Shown here piece after piece: positions 1 through 11,269 of a stretch of 64,000 nucleotides of DNA; position 1 is the first letter of the stretch, and each line of letters begins with the position of its first letter. The notes under the pieces are model-generated. The model was given only the letters and a program-made list of their open reading frames with translations. It did no database searches and was not told the origin of the DNA. The translations under genes and the position numbers were made by a program. The stretch covers positions 58,244,031 through 58,308,030 of the forward strand of contig OX375882.1 of assembly GCA_947359465.1 (NCBI GenBank). Direction: 5' to 3'. Origin of the DNA: Metellina segmentata. Its lineage: Eukaryota; Arthropoda; Arachnida; Araneae; Tetragnathidae.

Positions 1-497
1 TTAGTTTCTGCAAAGTTATGATTTACAAGACTGGTGCTCAGAAATTAAAATGTAGTTACAAAAAAGAATGGCGAGAAAACATGTGATAGTTACCTCACAA
101 AAGCATTTGAAAAATCTATCTCAGCTTAAACGTGGCTATGGTTTGCTGCGCTGGGTTCCATGTGCTTAAACTTTATGACAGAAATCAGTATTCGGCGAAA
201 TTCATCAAAATGTTTACGAACTTAATCCAGGTCCCCCTACTAACTAAAGGTAAATATAGATGCTATATCAGAACTTAACCCTCCTTGTTCCTAGTATTGT
301 CAAAGTTTCTCTTCATTAAAAAATGTGACCAGAACCTTATAGACGAAATATCTCGTCGAAACCACTTGGAGGGTAAAGCAATAATGAGGACATTCACAAA
401 TTCGTCACTTTTTCAAACGTAGTTTACATGTATTTCAAATATACAACACAGGCTTTAATAACAATAGCTTTTAAGTGGTCCGAAAACAATTTCTTCA
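1..497. other. non-coding stretch with one palindrome-repeat copy
   Basis: No coding region is recognisable. Around 340-375 lies a short copy of the dispersed repeat described elsewhere in this window, in minus orientation: a GACGAAATATCTCGTCGAAA core followed by CCACTTGGAGGGT. The rest is AT-rich sequence in which I see nothing. Confidence 0.5.
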
Positions 498-499
498 TA

Positions 500-1056
500 C
501 ACTAAAGTGACAAAAGTATTTGGATACTTCATGTTTTTCAGAAAAAGTGATTGAATATTCTATTTAGTAACGAGTATGCCTCCTTATGCTTGTATTACAA
601 CTGCAGCACGTCGAGGCATACTTTCCACAGGTTTTCTGTACATCTGGGTAGGAATAGCTCACCTTGCCTCTTGCAAGGCTGTGAGAAGAGATTGTTATGA
701 AATTTGCGTGCGTGGCAATGTCATACTAGTCCCCTCAGTTTGTACCACAAATGCTTGATCGGATTGCGATTGGGGCTCTTAAGAGACCAGTCAAGCAATT
801 CACCTCTATGAAAGTCCAGCACACGTTTTGCAGTATGCCATGGAGCTCGATCTTCTTGGAAGAAGCAACCATCATCGCCGTAGTATTGCCATATTGTAGG
901 CAATGCTGAAATACTCAGAACGTTGAGATACGCGTCAGTGTTCATGGCACCAGTTACTTAAAGCAATGGGTCAAGTCCTAACCAGGAAAACAACCCCAAA
1001 CTAAGATGTATCCTCCTCCAAATTTCTGCGTGTTAAATACTTTTGTCTATATAGTG
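500..1056 (-). mobile_element. Tc1-like transposon, internally deleted copy
   Basis: The element is bounded by TA at 498-499 and 1057-1058. Its imperfect inverted ends are CACTAAAGTGACAAAAGTAT on the left and, reading inward from the right, CACTATATAGACAAAAGTAT. Length is about 557 bp, well short of a full Tc1 element (usually 1.3-1.7 kb), and only the transposase C-terminus remains, on the minus strand. A second copy of the left end lies at 40754 and a second copy of the right end finishes at 49279, so this is a small family here. It is followed within about 120 bp by a different Tc1-like copy and then by an intact mariner-like element. Confidence 0.75.
721..945 (-). pseudogene. Tc1-type transposase, C-terminal fragment
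   Basis: The 74-residue minus-strand reading frame matches the end of the Tc1 DDE domain (DD34E in intact members). It contains FFQEDRAPWHTAKRV, with the second catalytic Asp in QED, then LLDWSLKSP and NPIKHLW. In working Tc1 transposases the last motif is NPIEHLW, so the third catalytic residue, Glu, is Lys here. Only 31 residues separate the second Asp from that position instead of 34. The N-terminal DNA-binding domains and the first catalytic Asp are absent because of the internal deletion. It cannot encode an active enzyme. Confidence 0.8.
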
Positions 1057-1172
1057 TAAATCCTGGTCAAAGATATCCAATCCCTTAGCGGATTTGTTAA
1101 ATCTTGTTTAGATGTGTATGGTCAATACAATTTGAATTACCCAGTTCCATGTTAGTACCTATCATGGAATTA

Positions 1173-1736
1173 CACTACCCTACAATAATGGACCGAACAG
1201 CAAGATGAGATGGTTTAAGGGAAATAATGCATGTTTTAATAGGGGATGGTCCCCCATGTGCTGCAATTACACTAGCAACCCTTCTGGGAATACTTTCAAC
1301 AAGGTTTTGATGCACATCTATGAGTGTTTGTGTCCATTCCTGCTGCAAGAATATCGCCAGCTCAGCTGTCGATTTCGGATGAGGTTCCCTGGTCCGTAAG
1401 CGTCGCTCTAGCTTGTCCTCACATGTTCTATGGGGTTTAGGTCGGGACTCTGATCAAGACAGGGAAGACGTTTTACATCCGTATCTTGATACCACTGCGT
1501 GGCAGAGGCTGCACCATGACATGGAGAGGTGTCGTCCTGGAGGTAACACTCGTCCATTCCATAAAATTGCCAGAGCGTAGAAAGAGTCTGTCCAAAATGT
1601 TCTCGTAGGCATCGGCGTTCGATTTACCAGGAACAACATGCAAAGGTCCCATTGCATACTACGAAAAACACCTCCACACATGTTGTTGGATTTTATGCAA
1701 ATCCGCTGGCGTGCGGTCCATTATTGTAGGGTAGTG
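1173..1736 (-). mobile_element. Tc1-like transposon, second family, deleted copy
   Basis: The inverted ends are 23 bp and identical as read: CACTACCCTACAATAATGG continuing ACCG at 1173-1195, and its complement ending at 1736. TA precedes the left end; the right flank reads TT, probably a mutated TA. The 564-bp element holds only a 3' part of the transposase, on the minus strand. Related copies lie at 18447-19008 and 27239-27715. All three are deletion derivatives of similar extent, suggesting that a shortened form was itself mobilised. Confidence 0.8.
1381..1681 (-). pseudogene. Tc1-type transposase, C-terminal remnant (second family)
   Basis: On the minus strand the open stretch at 1454-1681 begins near GGVFRSMQWDLCMLFLVNRT, a segment typical of the middle of Tc1 DDE domains. 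Further downstream on the same strand, around 1421-1455, is a QSPDLNPIEH-like motif carrying the third catalytic Glu. The second catalytic Asp region between them is frameshifted. There is no N-terminal helix-turn-helix portion. The same protein region is recognisable at 27359-27541, where PIEHVCDELE is preserved. This is a dead transposase remnant. Confidence 0.7.
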
Positions 1737-1965
1737 TTGATGCAGACTGCTTTTATGGGAATCCTAACAAGTCGAAATATTAATATTTTACTCCACCATT
1801 GTTCCAATTAAACTACTACCTTTCATCTTAACCATCCTATAATATTTACAGTTTTTTTTCTATAACTCTTTTAGAGTATCAAATAATAATATGCAGTGCA
1901 AAAGTATGTATGAGATAATGAGAATGTAGGGCTAGTACAATAGAAAAGTGTCTTCCGTTTCAATA

Positions 1966-2071
1966 CAGGGTGGTCCCGAATTCATGGTACAAACTTTAAT
2001 GGTAGGTACAGGACATTGTAACAATGATTTATTGTATAGGAATGTATAGTCGCAAGTGACGCGGTGAGGCG
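1966..2071. repeat. left terminal inverted repeat of mariner-like element
   Basis: This 106-bp arm is the exact reverse complement of 3363-3468. Similarity continues with a few mismatches for another 10-20 bp inward (TAAACAGGG against AAAACAGGG). The transposase start lies 143 bp inside it. Confidence 0.95.
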
Positions 2072-2214
2072 TAAACAGGGTAAATAAAAGGAAAGAGAAA
2101 TGGAGTGATCGGTTGGTATCATTGCCGGTAGAGGGCAGTAGATGTCTAGCCGCTGTTGAACATGATGCATCGCAGTAGGGAAAAGCGCCATTCACAATTG
2201 TGCTGCCGTAGACG

Positions 2215-3291
2215 ATGGGTGACTTTACGTATGCAGAAAAAGCAGACATGCATTACATGTACGGCCGTGCAAATGGTAACGGCAGAGCTGCGTTACGAAT
2301 GTATCGCGCGGAGTATCCTGATCGACGAATGCCGGATCATAGAATTTTTCAACGGTTACATCGTCAACTTTGTGAAACAGGTGCGTTCGACGTCAACAGA
2401 CATGGCGCTGGTCGAGTAAGAGCTGTACGCACTCCAAGGCTGGAAGAAAGCATCTTGAACATTGTGGCTGATAGACCCGAGTCAAGCACAAGAACTGTTG
2501 CGCGTGACGTAGGTGTGAGTCATCAGACTGTATGCAGAGTGTTAAACGAAAATCGCTTACACCCCTTCCATTTTCAGAAAGTACAAGCATTGAATCCGGC
2601 AGATTATCCTCGCCGCGTGAACTTCTGCCTGTGGGTGATGCAGCAATGTGCGTTGCAGCCGGATTTCGTAGATTATGTGCTATTTACAGATGAAGCGACA
2701 TTTTCACGCAAGGGTGTCTTTAATGCGCACAATTCCCATGTGTGGGCAACCGATAATCCACATGCAACGCGTCGACATGCGTTTCAACAACGTTTCAGTA
2801 TTAATGTGTGGGCTGGTATTGTGAACGACTTTTTGATTGGCCCATACTTACTACCCACGCGGCTCACTGGCGGAAGCTATCTTATTTTTCTGAAAGAAGT
2901 GTTACCACAACTGCTGCATGATGTTCCGATCGCCATTCGTAACCGCATGTGGTTTCAGCACGATGGGGCGCCAGCACACTTCAGCATTGATGTACGGAAT
3001 TACCTGAATGCCACGTTTGGTACTCGATGGATTGGGCGTGGTGGACCAGTCCCTTGGCCACCCCGATCTCCCGATTTATCGAGCCTCGATTACTTTTTAT
3101 GGGGACATCTAAAGCATCTTGTTTCTGAGACTCCAGTTGACTCAGATGAGGATCTCGTCGCTCGCTTATCTGTAGCTGCTGCAGGTGTGCGTGAAATACC
3201 AGGCATCTTTGAACGTGTACGCCAATCGCTCCACCGACGCTGTCAAGCATGTATCGATACTGGTGGACGCAATTTTGAACAATTACTGTAA
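2215..3291 (+). CDS. mariner-like transposase (DD41D spacing)
   Basis: A 358-residue cut-and-paste transposase. Residues 1-60 look like a first DNA-binding helix-turn-helix. A GRVRAVR linker (66-72) leads to a second helix-turn-helix (about 75-125, with VARDVGVSHQTVCRVL). The catalytic RNase-H-like domain follows: LFTDEATF with Asp159, FQHDGAPAHF with Asp250, and SPDLSSLDYFLWG with Asp292. Counting residues gives 41 between the second and third Asp, so the signature is DD41D rather than the DD34D of classical mariner; a DD41D clade (rosa) is known. The ATG at 2215 gives a normal length for the family and opens directly on the first helical domain; an ATG at 2156 lies in another frame. No stop or frameshift interrupts the frame, so it may be active. 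Expression would depend on a promoter inside the left terminal repeat, which I cannot identify. Confidence 0.92.
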   Translation: MGDFTYAEKADMHYMYGRANGNGRAALRMYRAEYPDRRMPDHRIFQRLHRQLCETGAFDVNRHGAGRVRAVRTPRLEESILNIVADRPESSTRTVARDVGVSHQTVCRVLNENRLHPFHFQKVQALNPADYPRRVNFCLWVMQQCALQPDFVDYVLFTDEATFSRKGVFNAHNSHVWATDNPHATRRHAFQQRFSINVWAGIVNDFLIGPYLLPTRLTGGSYLIFLKEVLPQLLHDVPIAIRNRMWFQHDGAPAHFSIDVRNYLNATFGTRWIGRGGPVPWPPRSPDLSSLDYFLWGHLKHLVSETPVDSDEDLVARLSVAAAGVREIPGIFERVRQSLHRRCQACIDTGGRNFEQLL

Positions 3292-3362
3292 ACATGACAC
3301 TTGTCAACAACGCTTTCAATAAAATCTTTGTTTTTCCTTTCGGCCGTTATTTCCCCTGTTTT

Positions 3363-3468
3363 CGCCTCACCGCGTCACTTGCGACTATACATTCCTATAC
3401 AATAAATCATTGTTACAATGTCCTGTACCTACCATTAAAGTTTGTACCATGAATTCGGGACCACCCTG
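3363..3468. repeat. right terminal inverted repeat of mariner-like element
   Basis: Exact reverse complement of 1966-2071, ending at the TA target duplication at 3469-3470. Confidence 0.95.
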
Positions 3469-3470
3469 TA

Positions 3471-3995
3471 TATTTAAACCAAATAAATATTATTAAATAT
3501 TTCTATCCTCTGTGTATTTTACAAATAAACTTAGAAATGGTATACAATTTTTCTACTGACAGCATGAACAAACAGTACATGAAAGTCAAAGCAAACTACT
3601 TCAATTCAACATGTACTTTGATTTTAAATGTACTTTGTTATATCATTGAAATTAAAATTCTATTTAAATATTGATCTAAATATAATAGTGATTGATTAGA
3701 GAATAAATTAACTAATCATTCTAAAGTAAATAAAAATTTCACAACCGATACTTTAATAATACGTCTTTAATCAATTATACTTTATTCTAATCATTGTTTG
3801 ACAAATATTTTGTCAACTCAATTGACTTCGATTGCCAAACAGAAATACAGAAATTTAATATAAAAGATACATTCATATACGTACATAAAACTTTAAATTC
3901 AAATGCAAAATCATTTTTGTGTATACAAATAAGTAAATCAAACATTTTTCGTATAACTATAACAATTTTATGGGAACAACTATAAATAAAAAAAA
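3471..3995. other. AT-rich stretch, nothing recognised
   Basis: Low-complexity AT-rich DNA. Open frames here are short and resemble no family I know. Confidence 0.4.
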
Positions 3996-4290
3996 CTGTA
4001 GTTACAACTATAAATAACTATATATAAAAATAAAAAACTAATTGCAACTTTTAATATAAATTTAAATTACTATAGTTACGACTATAAATAAGAATGAAAA
4101 ATAAAAAACTATAGTTTCAACTGTGAGTAAAAAATTAAAAACTGCAGTCACAGCTATAAATAATTATAAATAAAAATAAAAATAAACTGCAATCACAACT
4201 ATAAATAACTGTAAATAAAAAAGTAAAAAACTACAGTCACAACTATAAATAACTATAAATAAAAAATAAAAAACTATACTTGAATTATAA
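3996..4290. repeat. degenerate tandem repeat (ACTATAAATAA type)
   Basis: Roughly six units of 31-74 bp, each containing a form of CAGTCACAACTATAAATAAC followed by A-rich TAAAAATAAAAAACT. The unit starts can be seen near 3999, 4072, 4112, 4143, 4188 and 4231. The unit length varies, so this is an old array grown by slippage. Confidence 0.7.
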
Positions 4291-4629
4291 ATGCTAAACT
4301 CCCTATTAAATTAATTACTTACATTTCATTAATTAAATAAATATTATTAAAATTTCAGATAGGAAAATATCTAAAAAAGTAATTGTGAGGGAAAAGGCAT
4401 TTTAAGTCGAACTAGGGTTCTGTTCGTTTTCTTACTATATGTCAATTGTAGTTGAAAAACAACATTTACAGATTGAGTTTAGCGTTTTTAGAGGTAGAGA
4501 GATATACGAGGTAGATAATATTCGGAATTATTTTTCAGGCTTGTATTAATACAAAATTAAAAGCTAAGAACTAAATCAGGCATGGACACTCATTAGGTCA
4601 ATGCGAGCCTCATTCCGGTTTTACATATA

Positions 4630-4830
4630 TTATTTTGGTTTGCTTCGCAAACCAAATGGAAATTCGTAGCCTTTTGGAATGAATTCCCTGCGAATTTCAA
4701 TTTGGTTTGCAATTGAAACCAAATTATGTTTATCATGAACTATGGTTTGCTTTGCAAATTGGATAACAACCATAACGGATTTGCCCGTGGTGTTGATTTG
4801 TTTCGCAAACCAAATAGGAATTTGACGTAA
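4630..4830. repeat. cluster of GTTTGC/GCAAAC hairpins
   Basis: A perfect hairpin at 4634-4656 has 10-bp arms TTTGGTTTGC and GCAAACCAAA around a TTC loop. Imperfect repeats of the same arms recur near 4700-4735, 4742-4760 and 4797-4815. Such short palindromes also occur inside the Helitron-like copy at 21099-21535 (TTCGCGAAGCGAA), so this may be the inner part of the Helitron-like copy whose 5' end is at 5316. Confidence 0.55.
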
Positions 4831-4904
4831 TGTCACAATCTCTTGCGAAAAGATAAATATTTAATTGAAAAATTATTTATTAAATCAAACGTATATATAT
4901 TTCA

Positions 4905-5316
4905 AAAATCAAACGCATAAGGTATCTATCTGGTGTCAAATTTTCCGCAGATTTCAAATCCGTTCATACTTTTACTCTATCTTTAACAGTCTAGGAGATG
5001 AAAAAAAAAATTAAAATTGAAACTTTGTTTTTTATCGTCTACTGGAAAATTATTCCTCCCCGCAAAATAAAAACGGAAACGAAAAAAAAATTTGAATCTG
5101 ATCGTTTATGCTGTTACTATTCCTAAAAAAACAATTATAATTAAATTTCATAAATTAATTTTAAACTAGATTAAAACTTTAAAATTCGCCGCAACCCTAA
5201 AATTGCACAAATTTTGGACTATCTGTGTGCCAAATGCCATTACTGTAAGTGCCATAGATTCGTCAGGACTTTGCGTGAAAGAAACAAATAAACACTTCCT
5301 TTTATAATTTTAGAGA
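4905..5316 (-). mobile_element. Helitron-like element, 5' end (second family)
   Basis: Read on the minus strand, this starts at 5316 with TCTCTAAAATTATAAAAGGA and continues to CTGACGAATCTATGGCACTT, the opening shared with copies at 21099, 49085, 53041 and 53837. A 5' TC is the usual start of Helitrons. The inner segment at 4910-5040 (GATTTCAAATCCG, ACTCTATCTTTAAC) is repeated near 42570-42660. No clear 3' CTAG end was found on this copy. Confidence 0.55.
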
Positions 5317-8159
5317 AAAAGCTACACCATAGTTATATACTATTACAATTACACAAATTTAAATTTAACTTAATATAATTAATATACAATAGTAATATAT
5401 TCAACACAAGTCTTAAGTGCAATGTAAAATACACATAAAAGAAAATATTAGACTGCAAGCAGCTTTCTTTAAGTGTAGATATTTCGATTCTTGCACGAGT
5501 TTTTATAATTCAACTATAGATGTAGATTTGTGCTGCATTTGCAATGCCTGATCTTCTTTCATCGCTAATAACTTCAATTCCCCAGCCACTTTTTCAACAC
5601 GTATTATTTCGAGAACTGGAAATCTATCTTTAATGATATCACTAATAAATGAGTTCACATGTACGACTTGAACACTTCACTTACATAGTCAATTTAACAA
5701 GATCCGTAAAGAAAGTTCTGAACGAATAAAAAAAAATAACGAATTTAAATTTTTTCAATGGGAGCCGCACTAAAATCCACGAAGAGTCGCATGCGGCTCT
5801 GCATTTACCCACCCCCGCACTGTATTATTAAAATAATATTACTGTTGCTTTCAGAATTTGGAAAACAGTCTTTTTATTTATTACAGAGAAATATATGTGA
5901 CATTTTATATTATAAGTACTTTACTTTAATTTTAATTATTTTAATTTAAGTTATTTTATATGAATATATGGGGAAGGCTCTCTAACATTACGGTAGGTTT
6001 CAAATGATTTACTCTTTAAAATATATATGTTTAGTTGTAATTAACTTATTCATAAAAATTAAGATGTAACAAATAAAACATTTGAAATGTATTAATAATA
6101 TGCTGTTATATAAATGCATATAATTTAATTTAAAACGTTTTATTTATCATTTATATTTTATTTTAAAACATGACATACAATAATTTAACTTTAAAAGACA
6201 GTGAAATAATTAAATAAGTGTTTCAACGTCAGTAACACTTATACTTTCCCAGAAGTGGGCTTGTTTCTTATTTGGGGTTCCTGAATCTGTAATAAACATA
6301 ATTAACCACCACAAATAATCGATAAACACGGTTAGTTGTTTCTAAACGTCTTCATTTACTTCAACAAACAAACGCAATTAGTATCATTAAACCTAGTAAA
6401 ATCAAGGGTTGATATTTTATTAAATTTAATATACTACAAATACTTTTTGAGATTTGAGTTTCTGCTTAAGAAATATATTTCAAAATAAAAAATGATCAGT
6501 TTTCCTGCATGTCAGCAATGGAACGTAAAATTAGACCGACTCAGTGAAAATTCTATTCAATATATTTTCATCACACAGAATTAATCTCTCAAAATACTTT
6601 GACTGATCCTCTTTCAAAACATTTTACTAGTAAAACCCCAGACTCTTAAGCGCATAAAGACTGTTATCGTTACAAAAACTGTTAAAATAATACAACTTTC
6701 GGTCGTTATAAAATTAAGAAATTAATTTATAAGCTTAATATGCTTAATTGGCCTGACAAGCATCTAACGAGGTAGCATTTTATAAAATTCGACGAAACGT
6801 TTGAAACTTTCGTATCAAATTTGTTTACTCAGATTCTCTCATTAGGCGTAGCAATGAACACAATTTGCAGAGAGTTTCAACCTGGTTTCGACGTGGATTG
6901 TATTTTTAGAAATAAACCTATTCAGTCTTTTAAACTTTAAGATATACTTGACGATAGTCCTGGTTTTTTTTACAAGAATAGATGGATGCATAATTAACGT
7001 AACAAAAATAGAGGATCTACTTTGTGTATCAGTACCATTCACCAATCTTCTTTTTTTTTAAAGTAAAACTAGATAGGTATGTGTATAAAAAGTGTTGTAT
7101 CCAAAACATCTAAAAGTTTTCATCAAAGCGATCATTTCTTTAAGAAAGAGAAGTGCCATTTCAAAACATTAATAAATATCTTAGTAAAAAACATCAGCTA
7201 TTTTTGGACAGTCAAAATGAGATAAAGAAAGTTAACTTATATTATAATGTATTGTCTTCTTAAATCTGAATATGGAAATGAACCCTTAGTATAAAACTAA
7301 AAAACTAAACAGAAAGCCAAAAAAATATCAAAATTGTGTTTCGATTTAAATGAAAAACTATCAAATGCTTAATATCAACACCACAGGCGAAAAATTCCAT
7401 GTAGAAAAGTAGCAAATGAGATATCTTTCAAGATAATGCTCCTAAATAAAACCTCGGAAAATCCAACACTAGAAAGGTTTGCATTTTTAGAAATATCTTT
7501 TTTATACCTCAATAAAAGCTAAAAAAAAATGTACCCCTAATATCAAGAATTTGATCCTCTGGAATAATTTTTCTCGGATAAAAGCAAAATCCTAAATGTA
7601 TCTTAACGAAAAAACTTCGAAGAAAAGCGTTTATCATCGCGAATTTAAAAAGAGTTAAGCTTCGCTTTATTTTTACGTGAAAGTTATTTTTTATTCAATG
7701 GCATTGTCAAACGATCGGTTGTAAAAAGCAAATTCGGTTATGTGAAAAGGTACCGGAAACCATGCTCCGAGTTTTTTTACAGAGAATAATGGGTTAGGCC
7801 CATTTTCAGTAGCTACGTGTAGTTCCAGTAGCTCGTTGAAAACAAAATTTCTTTAGGACACAAAAGAAATTGAAGAAAGACAAGATTCCATACATTTTTT
7901 CCAAGATAAATAGTGTATTATTCTTGGTTAGATGAAAAGAAATATTTTTCTCTTTGGGTTACATATTGTTCTATAGGTATCGTTGCTTCAGAAACTTAAA
8001 TCCTACGATGTGAGGCTTTTGTTTAGATTTTGTGAGTTTAAAATTTAATAACACAATCCTTGTTTTAAGCCTCCAAATAGGTACTTATGAAATAGACACG
8101 ATTTACAAGAGCAGCAGCGTGAGATGAAACTCTATATTAACAGCCTAACTCTCATAGTA
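5317..8159. other. AT-rich stretch, nothing recognised
   Basis: About 2.8 kb of AT-rich DNA. I looked for transposase, reverse-transcriptase and conserved-exon motifs in the short open frames and saw none. Confidence 0.4.
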
Positions 8160-8390
8160 TAAGATGGTTGATGGAAGATATATCTCATACATCAACCATC
8201 AATCCACCTTGACCAATTTTGCAATGAGGAGGTGTATCGTCATCAAGTTATTACCAATTATTCGACGATGATTAGATCAGGATTTACTCAGATTTTTTCC
8301 AGTAAAAAGATATCGCCTTCATCAAAATTTGATCACTTTTGCAGATGACAAGGTCATTGAGACAACCATTTGAAAGGTTAGAATACAGCT
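8160..8390 (-). repeat. degenerate copy of the ATATCTCG palindrome repeat
   Basis: It contains GGAAGATATATCTCATACAT, GTGTATCGTCATCAAG, CAGATTTTTTCCAGTAAAAAGA and ends with GACAACCATTTGAAAGGTTA. These correspond, with many changes, to the modules and CCACTTGGAGGGTT end of the dispersed palindromic family. Confidence 0.55.
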
Positions 8391-8464
8391 AGTTCTTAAA
8401 TGGCAAACCAGATGAAATTCTTTCATTATTATTGACCATATTGGAAGATCAACAGAGTACCAAA

Positions 8465-8668
8465 CGGAGTGTCAAATCTGTCGTGGCCTCAAATGTTCTC
8501 ACTTTTGCTTGGTGTAAGTTTGGAAAGTAGTGTGCCAGTTCAGTCTGACTGTGATTCAAAATTACGTGGTGCTGTCTTCAATCTTTCCCTTCGGAGGTTG
8601 ATCCCGAATAGTCAGCATTATTACGTTGTATTCCTCAAGTGTGACGTTCATTAAACACCTACCTACCC
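8465..8668 (+). repeat. tRNA-derived SINE, 3' part
   Basis: It begins at GTCGTGGCCTCAAATGTTCT and runs through AGTTTGGAAAGTAG and TTCAAAATTACGTGGTGCTG to ACACCTACCTACC. That is the body and tail of the SINE family scattered through this window. The tRNA-like head is missing, as expected of a 5'-truncated copy. Confidence 0.75.
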
Positions 8669-11269
8669 AGAAGCCATTATGAAATTTCCAACCTTCACTT
8701 TTTTTATTACAAAATAATCCATTTATTCATCTTTTACAGCAAGCGAACCATTTTTATGAGATTCATACTGACACAAAATAAAAAAACTTTCCTCTGTCTC
8801 TGCTGGGCGGATATCTGTATTAACCTGTGTTTTACCTTAGGAATTTAACTGGGTTAAACTATCCTCTGTTAATCAATCACAATGGATAAGTAACGAGATG
8901 AATAATAAACATTCCCTATGGCTAATACTTGAGTGTGTCCTGGTAGACTCCGTTATGGCATACAGGGTGGACTGATTCCATGATAGTCATATAGATTTCT
9001 GGGAGTAAATTGTATGCACCTTCCTTTAATATTGTACTTCTGTTTCGATATCTTTTTTTAATCGATACACTCTTTCCCCTTGACGAGTCTTAAGCCTTTG
9101 ATTGTCAGGCTCTGAAATATTTAACAAAAATTTTAAAATAGCAAAAGTTGTTTTATCTTTTAAATTATAGTTGTAGCAGAACACAAGTGCGTTTCTTTTA
9201 CCTTCAATCGGAACGAGGAACTGTTTATTGGCTGTTTCCAAGGACGCGTGTCCGTGTGCGTATGTGCCACGTTTGAAAGTGCTATTGTATGTATCATTTT
9301 GTTTAAAAGAGACAACATTGTTAATGTTTTAGAAGCAAGAGTGCAGTCGTTCTGTTGTCCATTTGGAATTTGGAGATATGTAATCTTTTTGTTTCTTGTC
9401 GATTTCTTCCATGTTTTTGTTTGCCTTTCTACTGCTTTTTTGCTGCGTTAATGCTAATTATACTGGAACTTTTAATTACACGTCACCAATAGAAATTTTA
9501 AAAATTCTATTTTTATAGTGAAACGGGCTTTTTGTACGTCCACATGTGTCCTAGTTTCTTCTGTTTTTCGAATTCTATTTTAGACACGTCGCTATTAGAA
9601 TTACCAAGTAAGGAATTTATAGTCTATATATGAAGGTTAATTGATCAACTTTCATTGGAATTAACACCAAACGGCGCCAAAACTGTGCTAAGGTGTATGT
9701 TAAGACAACCCCTGTAAGTATCTTAGGAGAACACTTGAGTAACAAGAGGTAAAATCGCCATATATTGTTTTGTTTACACGGAAAATCTCTCATGGAATAA
9801 ATTATATTCTAGAAAAATAAATGCATTCACTAAGCCTATTTATTGTTTAATGGATTAAAAATGTTGTAACCTAATGTAAAAGTGACTAATAATATAAAAG
9901 GATTCTTGGAAAACGCAGAATTCAGTAAATCAAATTATGCAATGCTAACATTCAACAAAAGTATACGAGATTGGTGTATAATGCTATACCAAGTTGATGC
10001 ATTGATGAATTTTAGAAAATAATTTCCATTAAATTAACTACAAACATTTCTGCTTTCGCAATCACCAACGAATATAGTAAACAATTTTGAACAAATAATA
10101 ATCCTAGACTTATTTTTAATTATATACTAGTTATGCGCCTGTTTTACGTTTTTTAAGCAATGCAATTCCAAGAATATTAATTAAAATTTAGTGTTTTAAA
10201 AAATAATCATATTAAATTTACTGAAGAAGTGGTTTGTTTTTATAGCCATGAGGGAATTCTACATTTTTTTAAATTTAACAACCTATATCGTCTAAACTCA
10301 ACGCCTGAATACAATAAGAATTTTGCTTTTTAAAATTCTAAAACATTCCAATTCAAAATAATAACCCAAACGCTGCATATAATAAATGCTAGGAAAGGGC
10401 TATAACTATTAATTATATATGTAGCAGCAAAAAAATAATAGATGAAAGAGAATGGTAAATAACGAATAATTATTTATAAATAATGAAGAAAATAGGTTGC
10501 CGTTTAACGATTTGCTATAATATACTTCTTGAAAGTTCTATTATGCCATTACCAAAAATCGAAAATAAAATACATAAATGCTAATGAAAAAAGGGATAAA
10601 TATTGTTCGCCATGAAAGTCTAGTGAAAAAACCTGAAACTTTTTTGTTTTCTTTCAATTACTTATCGTTTGCACATTTATATACCTTCAATTAACATATT
10701 TCCTGATTCCCCATTTTTAAATTATTTATAAATGTTCTAAAATTTAATTTGCAAAAAACTAAATATTTCTGTTTAAAATCATTATTGCGAGTTGCAATTA
10801 ATTCCTTTCTCAACTATATGATGCGGAAAATAGAAGTATGTTACCTAGACCTGACAAAGTGTCACAGTTTGCAATACTTTATGTATGTATAGTCAAGGTA
10901 AGAAAACCTGAACCACCTTCTTTATTTAGATCGCTACTCATACCAGAGCAAATTCAAGGGTACCATTCAATAGGGAATAACGTTCTCTACAAATTCAAAT
11001 TCAAAACAATTGCAGAAGAGTACGTCGCCATGTCAAATTTGGCTCAAAACACTATTTCAAACGCATTTTTTAGGAATACGAGAATTATGTTGTTGCCTAC
11101 ACTGGCAGACCAGAGGAGTGCTAAGCCCTTAGAAGACTGCAAGAGGCGAGGGGGTGCTCCTTCCATGTTATTGAGCCCCATTGGGAGGAAATCCTACTTT
11201 GCTCGACATACATGACACATCCGTTTTACAGGAAGGCCCCTTTCATACATCCATTCACTCACACATATC
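8669..11269. other. AT-rich stretch, nothing recognised
   Basis: The longest open frame (10838-11215, 125 codons, plus strand) shows no domain or motif I recognise and has no detectable relatives elsewhere in the window. I regard it as chance. Confidence 0.4.

Larger units (their letters stand above)
1966..3468 (+). mobile_element. intact mariner-like transposon with 106-bp terminal repeats
   Basis: The 1503-bp element is flanked on both sides by TA (1964-1965 and 3469-3470), the target duplication of the Tc1/mariner superfamily. Its ends, CAGGGTGGTCCCGAATTCAT and complement, are perfect inverted repeats for 106 bp, unusually long for mariner (commonly about 30 bp). Between them lies one uninterrupted 358-codon transposase gene. 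AATAAA at about 3318, 27 bp after the stop codon, may be the polyadenylation signal. Perfect ends plus an intact frame indicate recent insertion. Confidence 0.92.

Noticed and set aside
10838..11215. A 125-codon plus-strand frame (candidate exon or gene).
   Set aside because: No recognisable domain, composition bias or repeat partner. One frame of this size is expected by chance in 64 kb.
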